Assembly (NCBI RefSeq): GCF_009707365.1
Contig: NZ_CP046122.1
Location: 310,001-374,000, forward strand
Direction of reading: 5' to 3'
Length of the DNA: 64,000 nucleotides
From: Microlunatus sp. Gsoil 973
Lineage (GTDB): Bacteria > Actinomycetota > Actinomycetes > Propionibacteriales > Propionibacteriaceae
The notes under the pieces were generated by a model. That model was not told the DNA's origin. It did no database searches and saw nothing but the letters and a program-made list of their open reading frames with translations. The translations under genes and the position numbers were made by a program. Below, one piece after another: positions 37,099 to 46,167 of the stretch (the stretch's first letter is position 1; each line of letters starts with the position of its first letter).

Positions 37099-38105
37099 GG
37101 ATCGCCGTCCTGTCCTTCGCCCATCTGCATTCGATGGCGTACCTGAACGCGCTGTCCCAGCGCCCCGACGTCGAGATCGTCGCCACCGATCCCGACCACG
37201 CCAACCGGGAACCGGGGGAGATCGGTGGCCCGGAACTGGCCGAGCGGTTCGGCGTGCGCTACCTGGACAGCTACGACGCCGTCTGGGAATGGGGCCCCGA
37301 CGCGGTGATCATCTGCTCGGAGAACTCGTTGCACCGACCGCTGACCGAACAGGCGGCCGCGCATGGCGTCCACGTGCTCAGTGAGAAGCCGCTGGCCACC
37401 ACGGTCGAGGATGCCCAGGCGATGGTCGACGTCTGCGAGCGTGCCGGCGTCAAGCTGATGATCGCCCATCCGGTGCGCTACTCGACTGCCTTCCTCGAGC
37501 TGAAGGACGCCTACGATTCCGGAGCACTCGGATCGGTCAAGGCGGTGCTGGGCACCAACAACGGCCAGCTGCCCATCCACAGCCGCAAGTGGTTCGTCGA
37601 TCCGGTGCTGGCCGGCGGCGGATCGGTCACCGATCACACGGTGCATGTGGCCGACCTGCTGGACAGCCTGTTCGACGGTGTCCCGGCGAGGAGCGTGTAC
37701 GCGGTCAGCAACAAGATCCTGCACAGCGACCAGGTGGAGGTGGAGACCGGCGGACTGGTTTCGATCGAGTACGCCAACGGCGTGATCGCCACCGTCGACT
37801 GCAGTTGGTCCAAGCCGGACTCGTACCCCACCTGGGGCGGCCTGACCCTGCAACTGGTCGGCAGCAAGGGGATCGCCGACATGGACGCCTTCAACGCCCG
37901 GATCGACGGCCAGTCCGACGTCACGAACAACGCGCTCTGGTTCTCCTACGGTGTGAACGCCGATCAGGCGATGATCAACAAGTTCCTCGAGGTGGTGGCC
38001 GGCGGCCCGCAGCCGGCACCCGACGGACGGTCCGGTCTGCGGACCGTGTCGATCGTCGAGGCAGCTTACGAATCGATCCGGACGGGGCAACCGGTCACGC
38101 TCTGA
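37095..38105 (+). CDS. Gfo/Idh/MocA family oxidoreductase
   Basis: A 336-residue relative of the preceding gene product. It starts MRIAVLSFAHLHSMAYLNAL, an atypical first nucleotide loop without the full GxGxxG, then has DAVIICSENSLHRPLTEQAAAHGVHVLSEKPLA with the catalytic lysine, and VLAGGGSVTDHTVHVADLLDSL with the active-site histidine. The weakened nucleotide motif may mean an altered cofactor preference. It probably acts on the product or isomer of the sugar handled by its partner. A strong hairpin terminator follows about 30 bases after the stop. Confidence 0.85.
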   Translation: MRIAVLSFAHLHSMAYLNALSQRPDVEIVATDPDHANREPGEIGGPELAERFGVRYLDSYDAVWEWGPDAVIICSENSLHRPLTEQAAAHGVHVLSEKPLATTVEDAQAMVDVCERAGVKLMIAHPVRYSTAFLELKDAYDSGALGSVKAVLGTNNGQLPIHSRKWFVDPVLAGGGSVTDHTVHVADLLDSLFDGVPARSVYAVSNKILHSDQVEVETGGLVSIEYANGVIATVDCSWSKPDSYPTWGGLTLQLVGSKGIADMDAFNARIDGQSDVTNNALWFSYGVNADQAMINKFLEVVAGGPQPAPDGRSGLRTVSIVEAAYESIRTGQPVTL

Positions 38106-38133
38106 CACGATCGCAAGCATCCGCCGTAACCGA

Positions 38134-38168
38134 CCGCGGACGGGCCCACCCCGGTGGCCCGTCCGCGG
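38134..38168 (+). terminator. Hairpin terminator after the dehydrogenase pair
   Basis: CCGCGGACGGGCC pairs perfectly with GGCCCGTCCGCGG around a short loop, 29 bases after the stop. There is no T run, as is usual in high-GC actinobacteria. Confidence 0.6.
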
Positions 38169-38241
38169 TCGTCGTTCGTCCCCCGTGGCGCCGGTCCAGC
38201 TAATAGCACGTGGACAACTGACCCCCGAGTGGTCTACCTTA

Positions 38242-38265
38242 GGTTCGTTACTTGACTAACTAACC
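38242..38265. promoter_or_regulatory. Imperfect 24-bp dyad, candidate operator of the acyltransferase gene
   Basis: GGTTCGTTACTT is followed directly by GACTAACTAACC; 9 of 12 positions pair. It lies 25 bases before the GTG of the acyltransferase gene in an AT-richer stretch. TTAC-TAAC dyads of this form are typical of TetR-family operators, but no TetR gene is in the window. Confidence 0.35.
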
Positions 38266-38290
38266 ACAGAACCAACGAAGGGGCACAGCT

Positions 38291-39466
38291 GTGACCAATG
38301 AGACAGTGCTCCCGGAACCGGCGGCCGACAGCCGACCGACGACCGGGACGAGAACCAGCCCGGCGACCGGACCAGCGGCAGGTCTGCGGGGGCGGCTCGG
38401 GTACCTGGACAACCTGCGCGCAGCGCTGACAGTGCTCGTCGTCGCCCACCATGCCGCGATCACCTACTCGAACCTGCCGCTGTGGTACTACACCGAGCCG
38501 CGGGACAACGCATCCGCGACCGGGTTCGTGATCTTCCTGGCGGTCAACCAGATGTATTTCATGGGCTTCTTCTTCCTGATCTCCGGACTGTTCGTCCCGG
38601 GATCGGTCGACCGCAAGGGGCCGTGGCGGTTCTTCCGGGACCGGCTGATCCGGCTCGGCATCCCGCTGGTCGGATTCTGGTTGCTCATCCGGCCGCTGCT
38701 GGCCATCGGCTCCTGGCCGGAGTACCGCAAGGCCGGATTGTCACCGCTGGCCTTCTTCCTTGCGGGATCCGACCCGGGGCCGATGTGGTTCGTCGAGGTG
38801 CTGCTGGTCCTCGGCCTGGTTTACGCGATCTACCGATCGGTCCGCGGCCGATCACTCGACCAACAGCGATCGGCGGTCGTTCCCGATGCGCGCGTCGGCA
38901 ACCGGATGATCATGCTGCTGATCGGCGTGCTGACGGTGGTGACCTACAGCTGGCGGCTGGTGGTGCCGAGCGGCACGTACTGGCCGATCGTCGGGCTGCC
39001 GACCCCGTACTACCTGCCCCAGTACGTGTTCCTCTTCGTCGTCGGGCTGCTCGCCCAGCGCAGGGGATGGTTCTCGGCGTTGACCGTCCGGCAGGGCTGG
39101 GCAGGACTGGTGATGGCCCTGGTCGCCGGCGTCCCCGCGCTGGGGTTCTCCACCGTGCACGGGCCGGCCTACCTGGCGTCGGTGTTCTGCGAGCAGGTCT
39201 TCGCGGTCGGCGTGATCATGGCGTTGCTCGTTCTCTTCCGGACCCGGATCAACCGGACCGGTGCCGTCAGCCGGTTCGCCTCCGGCCAGGCCTTCGCGGT
39301 GTACGTCATCCACCCGCTCGTCCTGGTCGCGGTCGCCCGGTTGATCGCGCCGCTGGCCGCGCCCGGTGTGGTCAAGTTCGCAGTGTTGGTGGTCATCGCC
39401 GTCCCGGTCTGCTGGGCGGCCGCCTACCTGCTGCGCCGGATCCCGGGAGTCCGACGGGTGCTGTGA
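38291..39466 (+). CDS. Acyltransferase family 3 membrane protein
   Basis: A 391-residue protein with about ten hydrophobic helices. GRLGYLDNLRAALTVLVVAHHAAITYSNLPLWYY holds the family-3 acyltransferase motif with the conserved histidine after the first helix, and FFFLISGLFVPGSVDRKG with the conserved arginine/lysine-rich FxxxRxxRLGIPL follows. Such enzymes O-acetylate sugars or antibiotics, moving acyl groups across the membrane. The gene starts with GTG; AAGGGG lies just upstream. The preceding gap contains a terminator and a candidate operator. Confidence 0.85.
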   Translation: MTNETVLPEPAADSRPTTGTRTSPATGPAAGLRGRLGYLDNLRAALTVLVVAHHAAITYSNLPLWYYTEPRDNASATGFVIFLAVNQMYFMGFFFLISGLFVPGSVDRKGPWRFFRDRLIRLGIPLVGFWLLIRPLLAIGSWPEYRKAGLSPLAFFLAGSDPGPMWFVEVLLVLGLVYAIYRSVRGRSLDQQRSAVVPDARVGNRMIMLLIGVLTVVTYSWRLVVPSGTYWPIVGLPTPYYLPQYVFLFVVGLLAQRRGWFSALTVRQGWAGLVMALVAGVPALGFSTVHGPAYLASVFCEQVFAVGVIMALLVLFRTRINRTGAVSRFASGQAFAVYVIHPLVLVAVARLIAPLAAPGVVKFAVLVVIAVPVCWAAAYLLRRIPGVRRVL

Positions 39467-39575
39467 GGCTGCGCCGGGCCCGGGGCGGAAGGCAGCGTGT
39501 GGATCCGGGCCGGGCCGGGTCACATCCCGGACCCGGCCTGTGCCCGGTTCGCAGGGACCTGAAAGGATGATCGGC

Positions 39576-40793
39576 GTGAAGATCGGCGTCATCGGAACCG
39601 GACAATTCGCTCGCAGTTTCATCGGGCTCTGGCAGCTGCACCCAGATGTCGAGGAGGTGTATGCGACAGACCTGATCCCGGAACGGGCCGAGGAACACCG
39701 GCAGAGGTACAACCTGGCCGGCACCTTCTCCGACGTGGACGAGCTGCTGGCGTCCGACGTCGACTCGGTCGCGATCATGACCCAGCGCTGGACCCATGGT
39801 GAGTTGGCTCTGCGGGCCCTGGAGGCAGGCAAGAACGTCTACTCCGCGGTGCCGATGGCGATCGCGGCCGAGGAGATCGAGGCGATCGTCGCGAAGGTCG
39901 AAGAGACCGGCCTCATCTACATGATGGGGGAGACCAGCTATTACAACCCCGCCGTGGTGTGGGCCAGGGGAAAGATCGCCGCCGGCGAGCTGGGCCGGGT
40001 TTTCTACTCCGAGGGCGATTACGTCCACGACATGGAGAACGGCTTCTACGCCGCCTATCAGTACAGCGGCGGTGACGACTGGAAGAAGACCGCCAGCTAC
40101 CCGCCGATGCTGTATCCCACCCACGCCATCGGCGGCGTGCTGGGCGCGTTGCCGACCCATGCCACCAGCGTCAGCTGCATCGGCATCGTCGATGACCGCG
40201 GCGACGGCGTGTTCGACAAGAACGTCTCGCTGTGGGCCAACGAGTTCTCCAACATGTCGGCGCTGTTCGAGCTGGCCGACGGTGGGGCGATGCGGACCAA
40301 CGAGTTCCGTCGGGTCGGCTACTGGAATGGGCACGAGTCGAGGTTCCGCTTCTACGGCACGGAATCGGTGATGGAACAGACCGGGCACGGTGCGACCTGG
40401 AGTGTCAAGACCCCGGGTGAGGACTACGCCAAGGGTGAGACCCTCGACATCAGTGATCTCTTCTACACCCACGACCACCAGCTTCCCGAGGACTTCGGCG
40501 ACGTGGATCCCGCGTTGATGCAGAGTTTCGCCTCGGGGACTGCCAAGGTTCATGATCGTTCCCGGCTGCCGGTCGAGTTCGAGGGTGCACACAACGGCCA
40601 CGAGGGTTCACACCACTTCCTGGCCGACGACTTCGTCCGCGCCGTGACGGGCAAGACCCAGCCGCCGGTCAACGCCTGGACCGCCGCGCGGTTCACGCTG
40701 CCCGGTGTGGTCGCCTACGAGTCGGCCAAACAGGGAGGTACCCGGCTGCCGATCCCGGACTTCGGTGACGGCCCGGAGAAGCCGTCCTGGTGA
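39576..40793 (+). CDS. Gfo/Idh/MocA family oxidoreductase
   Basis: A 405-residue NAD(P)-dependent dehydrogenase, longer than the two upstream. KIGVIGTGQFARSFIGLW is the Rossmann loop; the catalytic position reads VYSAVPMAIAAEEI where EKPL is usual, so the lysine is replaced by methionine, and YPPMLYPTHAIGGVLGAL carries the histidine region. The replacement may mean a different chemistry such as the hydrolase-like or glycosidase-like members of the family. The GTG was chosen for its spacing to AAAGG; an ATG three codons upstream is possible. It follows the acyltransferase gene on the same strand after about 110 bases. Confidence 0.82.
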   Translation: MKIGVIGTGQFARSFIGLWQLHPDVEEVYATDLIPERAEEHRQRYNLAGTFSDVDELLASDVDSVAIMTQRWTHGELALRALEAGKNVYSAVPMAIAAEEIEAIVAKVEETGLIYMMGETSYYNPAVVWARGKIAAGELGRVFYSEGDYVHDMENGFYAAYQYSGGDDWKKTASYPPMLYPTHAIGGVLGALPTHATSVSCIGIVDDRGDGVFDKNVSLWANEFSNMSALFELADGGAMRTNEFRRVGYWNGHESRFRFYGTESVMEQTGHGATWSVKTPGEDYAKGETLDISDLFYTHDHQLPEDFGDVDPALMQSFASGTAKVHDRSRLPVEFEGAHNGHEGSHHFLADDFVRAVTGKTQPPVNAWTAARFTLPGVVAYESAKQGGTRLPIPDFGDGPEKPSW

Positions 40794-40811
40794 TTCGCGA
40801 GCGCACGCCAG

Positions 40812-41234
40812 GTGCCACCGTATCGGCGGCCGGGATACCTGCTGATCGTTGCGGTCGGCGGTGCGATCGGCACGGAGACCAGGTTTCAGATCACCGATGC
40901 GGTGGCGCCGGCCATGTCGGCGCCGGCGATCACCTTCGTGATCAACGTCGTCGGCAGTCTGTTGCTCGGTGTCGTGTTGGAGAAGCTCGCCCTCGGCGGA
41001 CCTGATCAAGGCGTACGGCGCCGGTTGCGGTTGTTGCTCGGCACCGGCTTCCTCGGCGGCTTCACGACCTACAGCACACTGGCCGTCGACGTCGCCACAT
41101 TCCTGTCCCACGGTGACGCCGGAACCGGGATCGGCTACGGGCTCGGGACGGTGATCTCCGGGGTGCTGGCAGCCGCTGTCGGCGTCTGGCTGGCGGCGGC
41201 CTCCCATCGCCGCCCGTCAGCGGGGGACCGATGA
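40812..41234 (+). CDS. crcB: Fluoride channel subunit FluC/CrcB
   Basis: A 140-residue membrane protein with four helices. GGAIGTETRFQI, ITFVINVVGSLLLGVVLEKL and GTGFLGGFTTYSTLAVDV are the three conserved blocks of the Fluc/CrcB fluoride exporter, including the polar asparagine and the phenylalanine box threonines. It exports fluoride. The GTG start lies 18 bases after the dehydrogenase stop, and its stop overlaps the next crcB gene in ATGA. Actinobacteria often have two adjacent subunits that form an antiparallel heterodimer. Confidence 0.9.
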   Translation: MPPYRRPGYLLIVAVGGAIGTETRFQITDAVAPAMSAPAITFVINVVGSLLLGVVLEKLALGGPDQGVRRRLRLLLGTGFLGGFTTYSTLAVDVATFLSHGDAGTGIGYGLGTVISGVLAAAVGVWLAAASHRRPSAGDR

Positions 41235-41605
41235 TGATCATCACCGCCGTCCTACTGGCCGTCGCCGGCGGTGTCGGCGCCGCCTGCCGGTTCGCCATCG
41301 ACGGCCTGGTGCGCGGCCGGACCTCCCGAGCGTTCCCGTTCGGAACCATGATCATCAATCTCAGCGGATCCCTGCTGTTGGGTCTGCTGGCCGGCATGGT
41401 CGCCACGGGGCTTCCGTCCCAGGCGCAGACCGTCGCCGGCACCGGGTTCCTCGGCGGTTACACGACCTTCAGCTCGGCATCGGTGGAGACGCTCCGCCTG
41501 ATGCAGGAGCGCCGCTGGGCGGCGGTGATCAGCAACGGTCTCGGGATGCTGGTGCTCAGTTCAGCTCTGGCGTTGCTCGGCATCCTGCTCGGCGAGCAGC
41601 TGTAG
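41231..41605 (+). CDS. crcB: Fluoride channel subunit FluC/CrcB, second copy
   Basis: A 124-residue four-helix protein with GGVGAACRFAIDGLV, FGTMIINLSGSLLLGLL and GTGFLGGYTTFSSASVETL, the same three Fluc blocks as the upstream subunit. It is translationally coupled to it. The pair would form the dual-topology fluoride channel as a heterodimer. I see no fluoride riboswitch before the pair. The gene converges on the mutarotase-like gene with a 13-base gap. Confidence 0.9.
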   Translation: MMIITAVLLAVAGGVGAACRFAIDGLVRGRTSRAFPFGTMIINLSGSLLLGLLAGMVATGLPSQAQTVAGTGFLGGYTTFSSASVETLRLMQERRWAAVISNGLGMLVLSSALALLGILLGEQL

Positions 41606-41618
41606 CCGGGTCGTCGGG

Positions 41619-42596
41619 TCAGGCGGGCTGGTCGGCCGCGCCGACCCGGAGCGAGAGCCGTGCGGTGAGCTCGCCGCCGGCCGGCAGCCGCAGGGCACTG
41701 GCGGAGATCCGGCGGGCGTCGTGCAATCCATGGGCCGGCCAGCTGCTGCTCGGCGTCAGCGCCAGGAAATAGCCGGTGCCGAACCACGGATGGCCGTCGG
41801 TGCCGCCCGCCTCGAGGTTGTACCACAGGTAAGGCCAGGGGTCGGCCTCCCAGTCCAGGGCCACCGTGCAGTCGATCATGCGGTTGGTGATCGTCGCCCG
41901 GGTCTCGGCCAGATCTGTCAGGTAGGCCATCCGGTTCTCCGACCCGGCTTCCGGCAGATAACGGAGATTGATCACCGAGGCCCGTCCCGGAGTCCGCGGC
42001 CAGGGCATGACGTCCTCATAGTCGGAGTCGTAAAGGATCGTCGCGTCCGGATGGACCAGTGCGGTGCCGCACTCGACCTCGGCGTCCTTGCTGATCAACG
42101 GCGGGCCGAACTGTACGGTGCTGCCCCACATCACGTCCCGGTCGTCGACCCCGAGGTTGCGGACGCTCTCGGCCACCGTGACGGTGTCGTCGGCGATCGT
42201 GATGATCTTGGTCATCTCCACCGGGCTGCGCCGGAGACGGGTGCTCATCCGGATCTGGGTGTCGGAGAGTTCATCGACATCGAACGGTGAGATCCTCGCC
42301 TCGCCGTCGAAACCCTGATCGGCACCTTCGACGGTCACCGTGTCGCCGCCGTTGGGAAAGATCGACTGCCAGCCACCGGGATCTACGTCGTATCGCTGCA
42401 CCTCGGCGGTGGCGCTGAGCTGGGGAATGCCGCGGGTCGGCAGCCCCCACGGCGTCTGGTGCAACAACTCCAGGCCGTCGGTGGTCCGCCGCAGCGAGGT
42501 GATCGCGGCGCCGAATTCCGGCAGGACGTCCACCGTCAACGACGACGACCCCAACCGCACGACCGGCCAGCCACGCACCGCGAACTGCTCCACCAT
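41619..42596 (-). CDS. Aldose 1-epimerase-like protein (galactose mutarotase fold)
   Basis: A 325-residue beta-supersandwich protein. SSLTVDVLPEFGAAITSLRRTTDGLELLHQTPWG is the N-terminal epimerase/mutarotase pattern, GGWQSIFPNGGDTVTVEG the conserved W-x-x-x-x-PNGG loop, and WYNLEAGGTDGHPWFGTGYFLALTPSSSWP the late sugar-binding region. It could interconvert anomers of a sugar imported by the adjacent MFS protein or serve as an isomerase. GGAGGA lies 7 bases before the ATG. The frame stays open far upstream only by chance. Confidence 0.8.
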   Translation of the reverse strand: MVEQFAVRGWPVVRLGSSSLTVDVLPEFGAAITSLRRTTDGLELLHQTPWGLPTRGIPQLSATAEVQRYDVDPGGWQSIFPNGGDTVTVEGADQGFDGEARISPFDVDELSDTQIRMSTRLRRSPVEMTKIITIADDTVTVAESVRNLGVDDRDVMWGSTVQFGPPLISKDAEVECGTALVHPDATILYDSDYEDVMPWPRTPGRASVINLRYLPEAGSENRMAYLTDLAETRATITNRMIDCTVALDWEADPWPYLWYNLEAGGTDGHPWFGTGYFLALTPSSSWPAHGLHDARRISASALRLPAGGELTARLSLRVGAADQPA

Positions 42597-42712
42597 CTGT
42601 TGGTCCTCCTGCTGGACGTTCCCCGCCCGCCGGGTGCCCCGGCGGACGGAGCAGAGCCTACCCAGCGCCGTCCCTGCCGGGGTCAGCGTGCCGGGGTTCA
42701 GCGTGCCGGAGT

Positions 42713-44062
42713 TCAGGTGGTCTGGGTGTCCTTGGTGTGCACCCGGACGGATTCGGTGATCCAGCGCAGTGGCAGGAAGCCGATCAGGCAGATGACCGCC
42801 AGCACCAGGTAACTCGCGGTGAATCCCCAGTGGTCGATGATCCAGCCCGCCACCGGCGTCGCCAGCAGACCGGACAACGCGAAGGCCAGCCCGATCATCA
42901 GGCCCATCGCGGAGCCCGCGTATTTGGGCAGCGAGTCGATCAACAAGGCGTACGCGACCGGAAACGGTGCGTTGCGGAACAGTCCCCAGAAGAGCAGCAC
43001 GAGCCAGCCGCTGGTCGCTCCGGAGATCAGGATCATCGCCAGCAGCGCGACCGTCCAGCCGACGATCAGGAACCGCATGGCGAATTTCCGCCCGGCGCGG
43101 TCGGACCAGGTTCCCCACGCGACCTGACCGATCCAGCCGGTCAGCCCCGAGGCGCCGGCGATCAGGGCGGCCTGGCTCTGGCTGACGTGGTGATCGACCA
43201 GTTGGGTGGTCAGGAACGTGCTGGCGCCCGCCTCGCACCACAGGAAGAGGAACATCAAGATCATCGAAAGCCAGACGTTCCTGTTCCTGACGGCGGCCTT
43301 GATCGGCGCGAGCCCGGATCGGGTGCTTGTCGTCAGTTCCGGCAGCGGGCGTGTCAGGTTCTTGGCATCGATCCAGTCGTAGACCCGCTGCTGGTTGAGT
43401 TTCCTGCCGACGATGATCTGGGCGATGATGATCGGGATGCCGATCATCGGAATGATCAGGAACGCCTCCTGCCAGCCCGCCATGCCGAGCACCAGTGCGA
43501 TCAGTGCGCCGGTCAGGAACTGGCCGAGCGGAAACCCTGTGTGGTGCACGCCGACGGCGAACCCACGGTGTTCCTTGGGCCACCATTCGCTGACCAGCGC
43601 GACGTTCACCGGCTCGGAGCCGCCGCGGCTGAAGCCCATCGGAATGCGCAACAGCAGGAAGGCGACGAAGCTCCCGGCGAAGCCCCAGGTGAGCGCACCG
43701 CCGATGATGCCGATCAGCATCGCGATGTTCCAGGTCCAGGTCCGCCGGTAGCCGGTGCCGATCCGGTCGCTGATCCAGCCGAAACCCAGGGCGCCGACCA
43801 GTGTTCCGAAGAAGAACACCGAATTGACGAATCCTGCCTGGCCGTTGGTCAGGCCGAACTCGCTCTTGATCGCCGGGAGCACGGCCGGCAGAATGCCGGC
43901 GTCGACCGAGGTCATCAGGATCGCCAGCGTGGTGATCACCAGAGTGACCCAGGACAACGGATGCCCCCGCGGGATGACGGACCGGGAGCCCGGATTGAGC
44001 CCCGCCTGCAGCGGTCCGCCGCCCGTCCTCGCGTCGCTGTTTGAATCCTCGATCTCGGTCAT
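42713..44062 (-). CDS. MFS transporter, anion/sugar-acid symporter type
   Basis: A 449-residue inner-membrane protein with about 12 helices. GFGWISDRIGTGYRRTWTWNI is motif A, MGFSRGGSEPVNVALVSEWWPKEHRGFAVGVHHTGFPLGQFL is typical of the anion:cation symporter branch (hexuronate, galactonate and phthalate permeases), and WGTWSDRAGRKFAMRF repeats motif A in the second half. It likely imports a sugar acid or sugar used by the mutarotase-like enzyme encoded downstream, 116 bases away. A LacI-type palindrome lies upstream of its start. Confidence 0.82.
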   Translation of the reverse strand: MTEIEDSNSDARTGGGPLQAGLNPGSRSVIPRGHPLSWVTLVITTLAILMTSVDAGILPAVLPAIKSEFGLTNGQAGFVNSVFFFGTLVGALGFGWISDRIGTGYRRTWTWNIAMLIGIIGGALTWGFAGSFVAFLLLRIPMGFSRGGSEPVNVALVSEWWPKEHRGFAVGVHHTGFPLGQFLTGALIALVLGMAGWQEAFLIIPMIGIPIIIAQIIVGRKLNQQRVYDWIDAKNLTRPLPELTTSTRSGLAPIKAAVRNRNVWLSMILMFLFLWCEAGASTFLTTQLVDHHVSQSQAALIAGASGLTGWIGQVAWGTWSDRAGRKFAMRFLIVGWTVALLAMILISGATSGWLVLLFWGLFRNAPFPVAYALLIDSLPKYAGSAMGLMIGLAFALSGLLATPVAGWIIDHWGFTASYLVLAVICLIGFLPLRWITESVRVHTKDTQTT

Positions 44063-44129
44063 GCCACGTCCTCTGTCTCGAGATGGTCAACCGGTGCGGA
44101 TCGACTATGGCGAAGATCGCCACAGCTCG

Positions 44130-44139
44130 CAAACGTTTG
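44130..44139. promoter_or_regulatory. Candidate LacI-family operator CAAACGTTTG
   Basis: A perfect 10-base palindrome with the central CG of LacI/GalR operators (AAACGTTT), about 68 bases upstream of the MFS start. The operator would sit in the promoter region of the MFS-mutarotase unit. No LacI-type gene is present in the window, so the regulator would act from elsewhere. Confidence 0.45.
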
Positions 44140-44202
44140 TCGATTGCTTACCCACTCTTGCGGGAGCAGCAACCTCACCAAGGCGGGTCGGCGGGAGACC
44201 GG

Positions 44203-44913
44203 TCAGGCGTTGATTCTCAACGCGGTGACCGACTCCAGCAAGGAGTTGCTCATCAGCAGCGTCACGGCTCCACGGGGCATGTCGAAGGCGATGTCACCGG
44301 TCGCCGACTCACCCGGGCGCAGCACGCCCTCGCCCAGCAAGGGCGGCGTGGCGCCGACCTCGGTGGTCTGGAACAGGTTTCCGCTCTCGTCGAAGGTCTG
44401 GAAGAACTCCGGTCCGTAACTGACCCGGCCGTCGGTCGCGCTGATCTTCAGCCGCAGTTGCAGGAACTGGCCGTAGCGGGGTGCCTGCGCACCGGCGTCG
44501 GTCCAGCCGTGCGACACCAGAGTGAGCTGGCCGCTGCCCTCGCTCGAGGTGAAGCTGATCGAGTTCGGCCCGTCGCTGGGCAGCGCGGACGCCGACGGTG
44601 TCGGAGACGGCGACGCCTCGTCGCGGACGACCTGCTGGTCGCTGCGGAACGCACGGATCGACGCGATGACCACGACGAGGACGACAACACCGATCACGGC
44701 AGCGGTGATGATCGCCGGCATCCGACTGCCCTTCGGGGGCTCGGGACGTGGTCGGTTTCCGTACGGCTGGTGCTGCGGTCCCTGGTGGGGTCCGTACGGC
44801 GGCTGCGGCCCGAATCGCCCCTGCTGACCTGGACCGGTCGGCCCGCCCGCATCGGGCGGCGCGAAATCCGGTCCTCGGCGGTCCGGACCGAGCTCGGGCG
44901 GATTGGAACTCAT
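44203..44913 (-). CDS. Membrane-anchored DUF4352-type protein
   Basis: A 236-residue protein. The first 65 residues are a proline/glycine/glutamine-rich cytoplasmic tail (PQPPYGPHQGPQHQPYG), one transmembrane helix follows (AIITAAVIGVVVLVVVIASI), then a Ser/Pro/Ala linker and an extracytoplasmic immunoglobulin-like domain with GQFLQLRLKIS and GATPPLLGEGVLRPGESATGDIAFD. This architecture matches actinobacterial DUF4352 (telokin-like) lipoprotein or membrane proteins of unknown role. It diverges from the DUF4192 gene. Confidence 0.75.
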   Translation of the reverse strand: MSSNPPELGPDRRGPDFAPPDAGGPTGPGQQGRFGPQPPYGPHQGPQHQPYGNRPRPEPPKGSRMPAIITAAVIGVVVLVVVIASIRAFRSDQQVVRDEASPSPTPSASALPSDGPNSISFTSSEGSGQLTLVSHGWTDAGAQAPRYGQFLQLRLKISATDGRVSYGPEFFQTFDESGNLFQTTEVGATPPLLGEGVLRPGESATGDIAFDMPRGAVTLLMSNSLLESVTALRINA

Positions 44914-44996
44914 CGCGTCAAACCTACCGCCCCGTCGCGGCGATCAAACCGTGATTCACGGTACGAACCGGCGCCGCTCGGCGCCCCGACGGAGGG

Positions 44997-45033
44997 TTGT
45001 CCACAGGAAGGCGGGTGGGACGGGTTGTCCACA
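44997..45033 (+). promoter_or_regulatory. Two direct DnaA boxes TTGTCCACA
   Basis: TTGTCCACA occurs at 44997-45005 and 45025-45033, both in the same orientation with start points 28 bases apart. TTGTCCACA is the DnaA box form used in high-GC actinobacteria. The pair sits in the gap between divergent DUF4352 and DUF4192 genes; no replication gene is near, so DnaA-dependent regulation or titration is more likely than an origin. Confidence 0.5.
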
Positions 45034-45085
45034 GATTCGTCCCAGGGGTGAACCAGCAGGCGGTGCCAGTCCCAATGTTCTAGAT

Positions 45086-46167
45086 ATGACCAGCCCATTG
45101 CTTCCTTCACCAGTGCCCTTCCGCCGTGAGACCAGACGGTTGAAGGCCGACTCACCGGAGGACCTGCTGGCCCTGATGCCGTACCTGCTCGGTTTCCGGC
45201 CGGTCGAGTCGCTGGTGATGATGGTCATCGTCGATCGGGTGGTCAAGCTGACGGCCCGGGTCGACCTGGTCGACGACGCCGAGGCCGTTGCTGACCGGTT
45301 CGGTGCGATAGCGGTCGCCAACCGGGCCGGCGGTGTGGTGCTGATCGCCTGCAGCTCCGACCCGGACCGGGCCGACGCCATGCTGCTGCCGGTGATGACC
45401 AGGCTCGACGGGCTCGCGTCGCTCCGCGTGGTCGAGGCGCTGTACACCAATGGTTCCCGCTGGTGGTCCCGGTCGTGTTCGGACGCCTGCTGTCCGGCCG
45501 AGGGCACGGCGTACCGGACAGACAGCAACCCGTTGGTCGCCGAGGCGGTGTTCTGCGGGATGTCCAGTCTTCCGGACCGTGCCGCCGTCGAACGACTGAC
45601 CGACGGCCCGCCGGAGTCGGAGCACGCGATGTTGGGGCGGTTGGCCGACGGCCTGATCACCGACCTGCTGCGACCGGCACTGCCGGAGCGATGCCGACGG
45701 CTGCGTGAGCTGGTGAACGGCTACGTCGCCGCGCGGGAACGGGGGAGCCGGTGGTGCTCAGCGATCGGGACCTGGTCAGCCTGGCGATACTTGCCATCGA
45801 CGTCAGGGTCAGGGACGAGGCGTGGGCGCTCATCGATCGATCGGATGCCTGGATCCACGTGGAACTCTGGCGCCAGGTGGTCTCCCGGTCGACCCCGGAG
45901 CTCGCCGTTCCCGTGTTGTGCCTGCTCGGCCTGGCGGCCTGGATCGCCGGACAGGGCACGTTGCTGGTCTGCTGCCTGGAGCGCGCCGTCAGCCTCGATC
46001 CGCGGTATTCGATGACGAGGATCCTGCAAGACCTTCACGCCAACGCGGTTCCGCCGTCCTACTGGGATCGGCTGAAGTCCGGAATCAAGGAAACCATGGA
46101 TCGGGTGTACGGCGATCCGGGAGGCGCGCGGGACGGACAGCGGGACGGAGACTGCGACGGACACTAG
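45086..46167 (+). CDS. DUF4192 domain-containing protein (frameshifted)
   Basis: Reconstructed length is about 360 residues. RRLKADSPEDLLALMPYLLGFRPVESLVMMVI is the hallmark N terminus of DUF4192, an actinobacterial family without known function, and the protein continues with SRWWSRSCSDACCPAEGTAY (the conserved cysteine cluster). The C-terminal 140 residues (VVLSDRDLVSLAILAIDVRVRDEAW onward) are in another frame because one G is missing from the run at 45741-45745. The ATG follows no Shine-Dalgarno. Two DnaA boxes lie 50-90 bases upstream. Confidence 0.8.

Noticed and set aside
41619-44132. An 837-codon minus-strand frame covering both the mutarotase-like gene and the MFS gene
   Set aside because: The upstream two thirds is an out-of-frame shadow of the MFS gene; the mutarotase-like protein has its own ATG and GGAGGA site.
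44997-45033. Chromosomal replication origin
   Set aside because: Only two DnaA boxes, no AT-rich unwinding element, and none of dnaA, dnaN or the usual origin neighbours.
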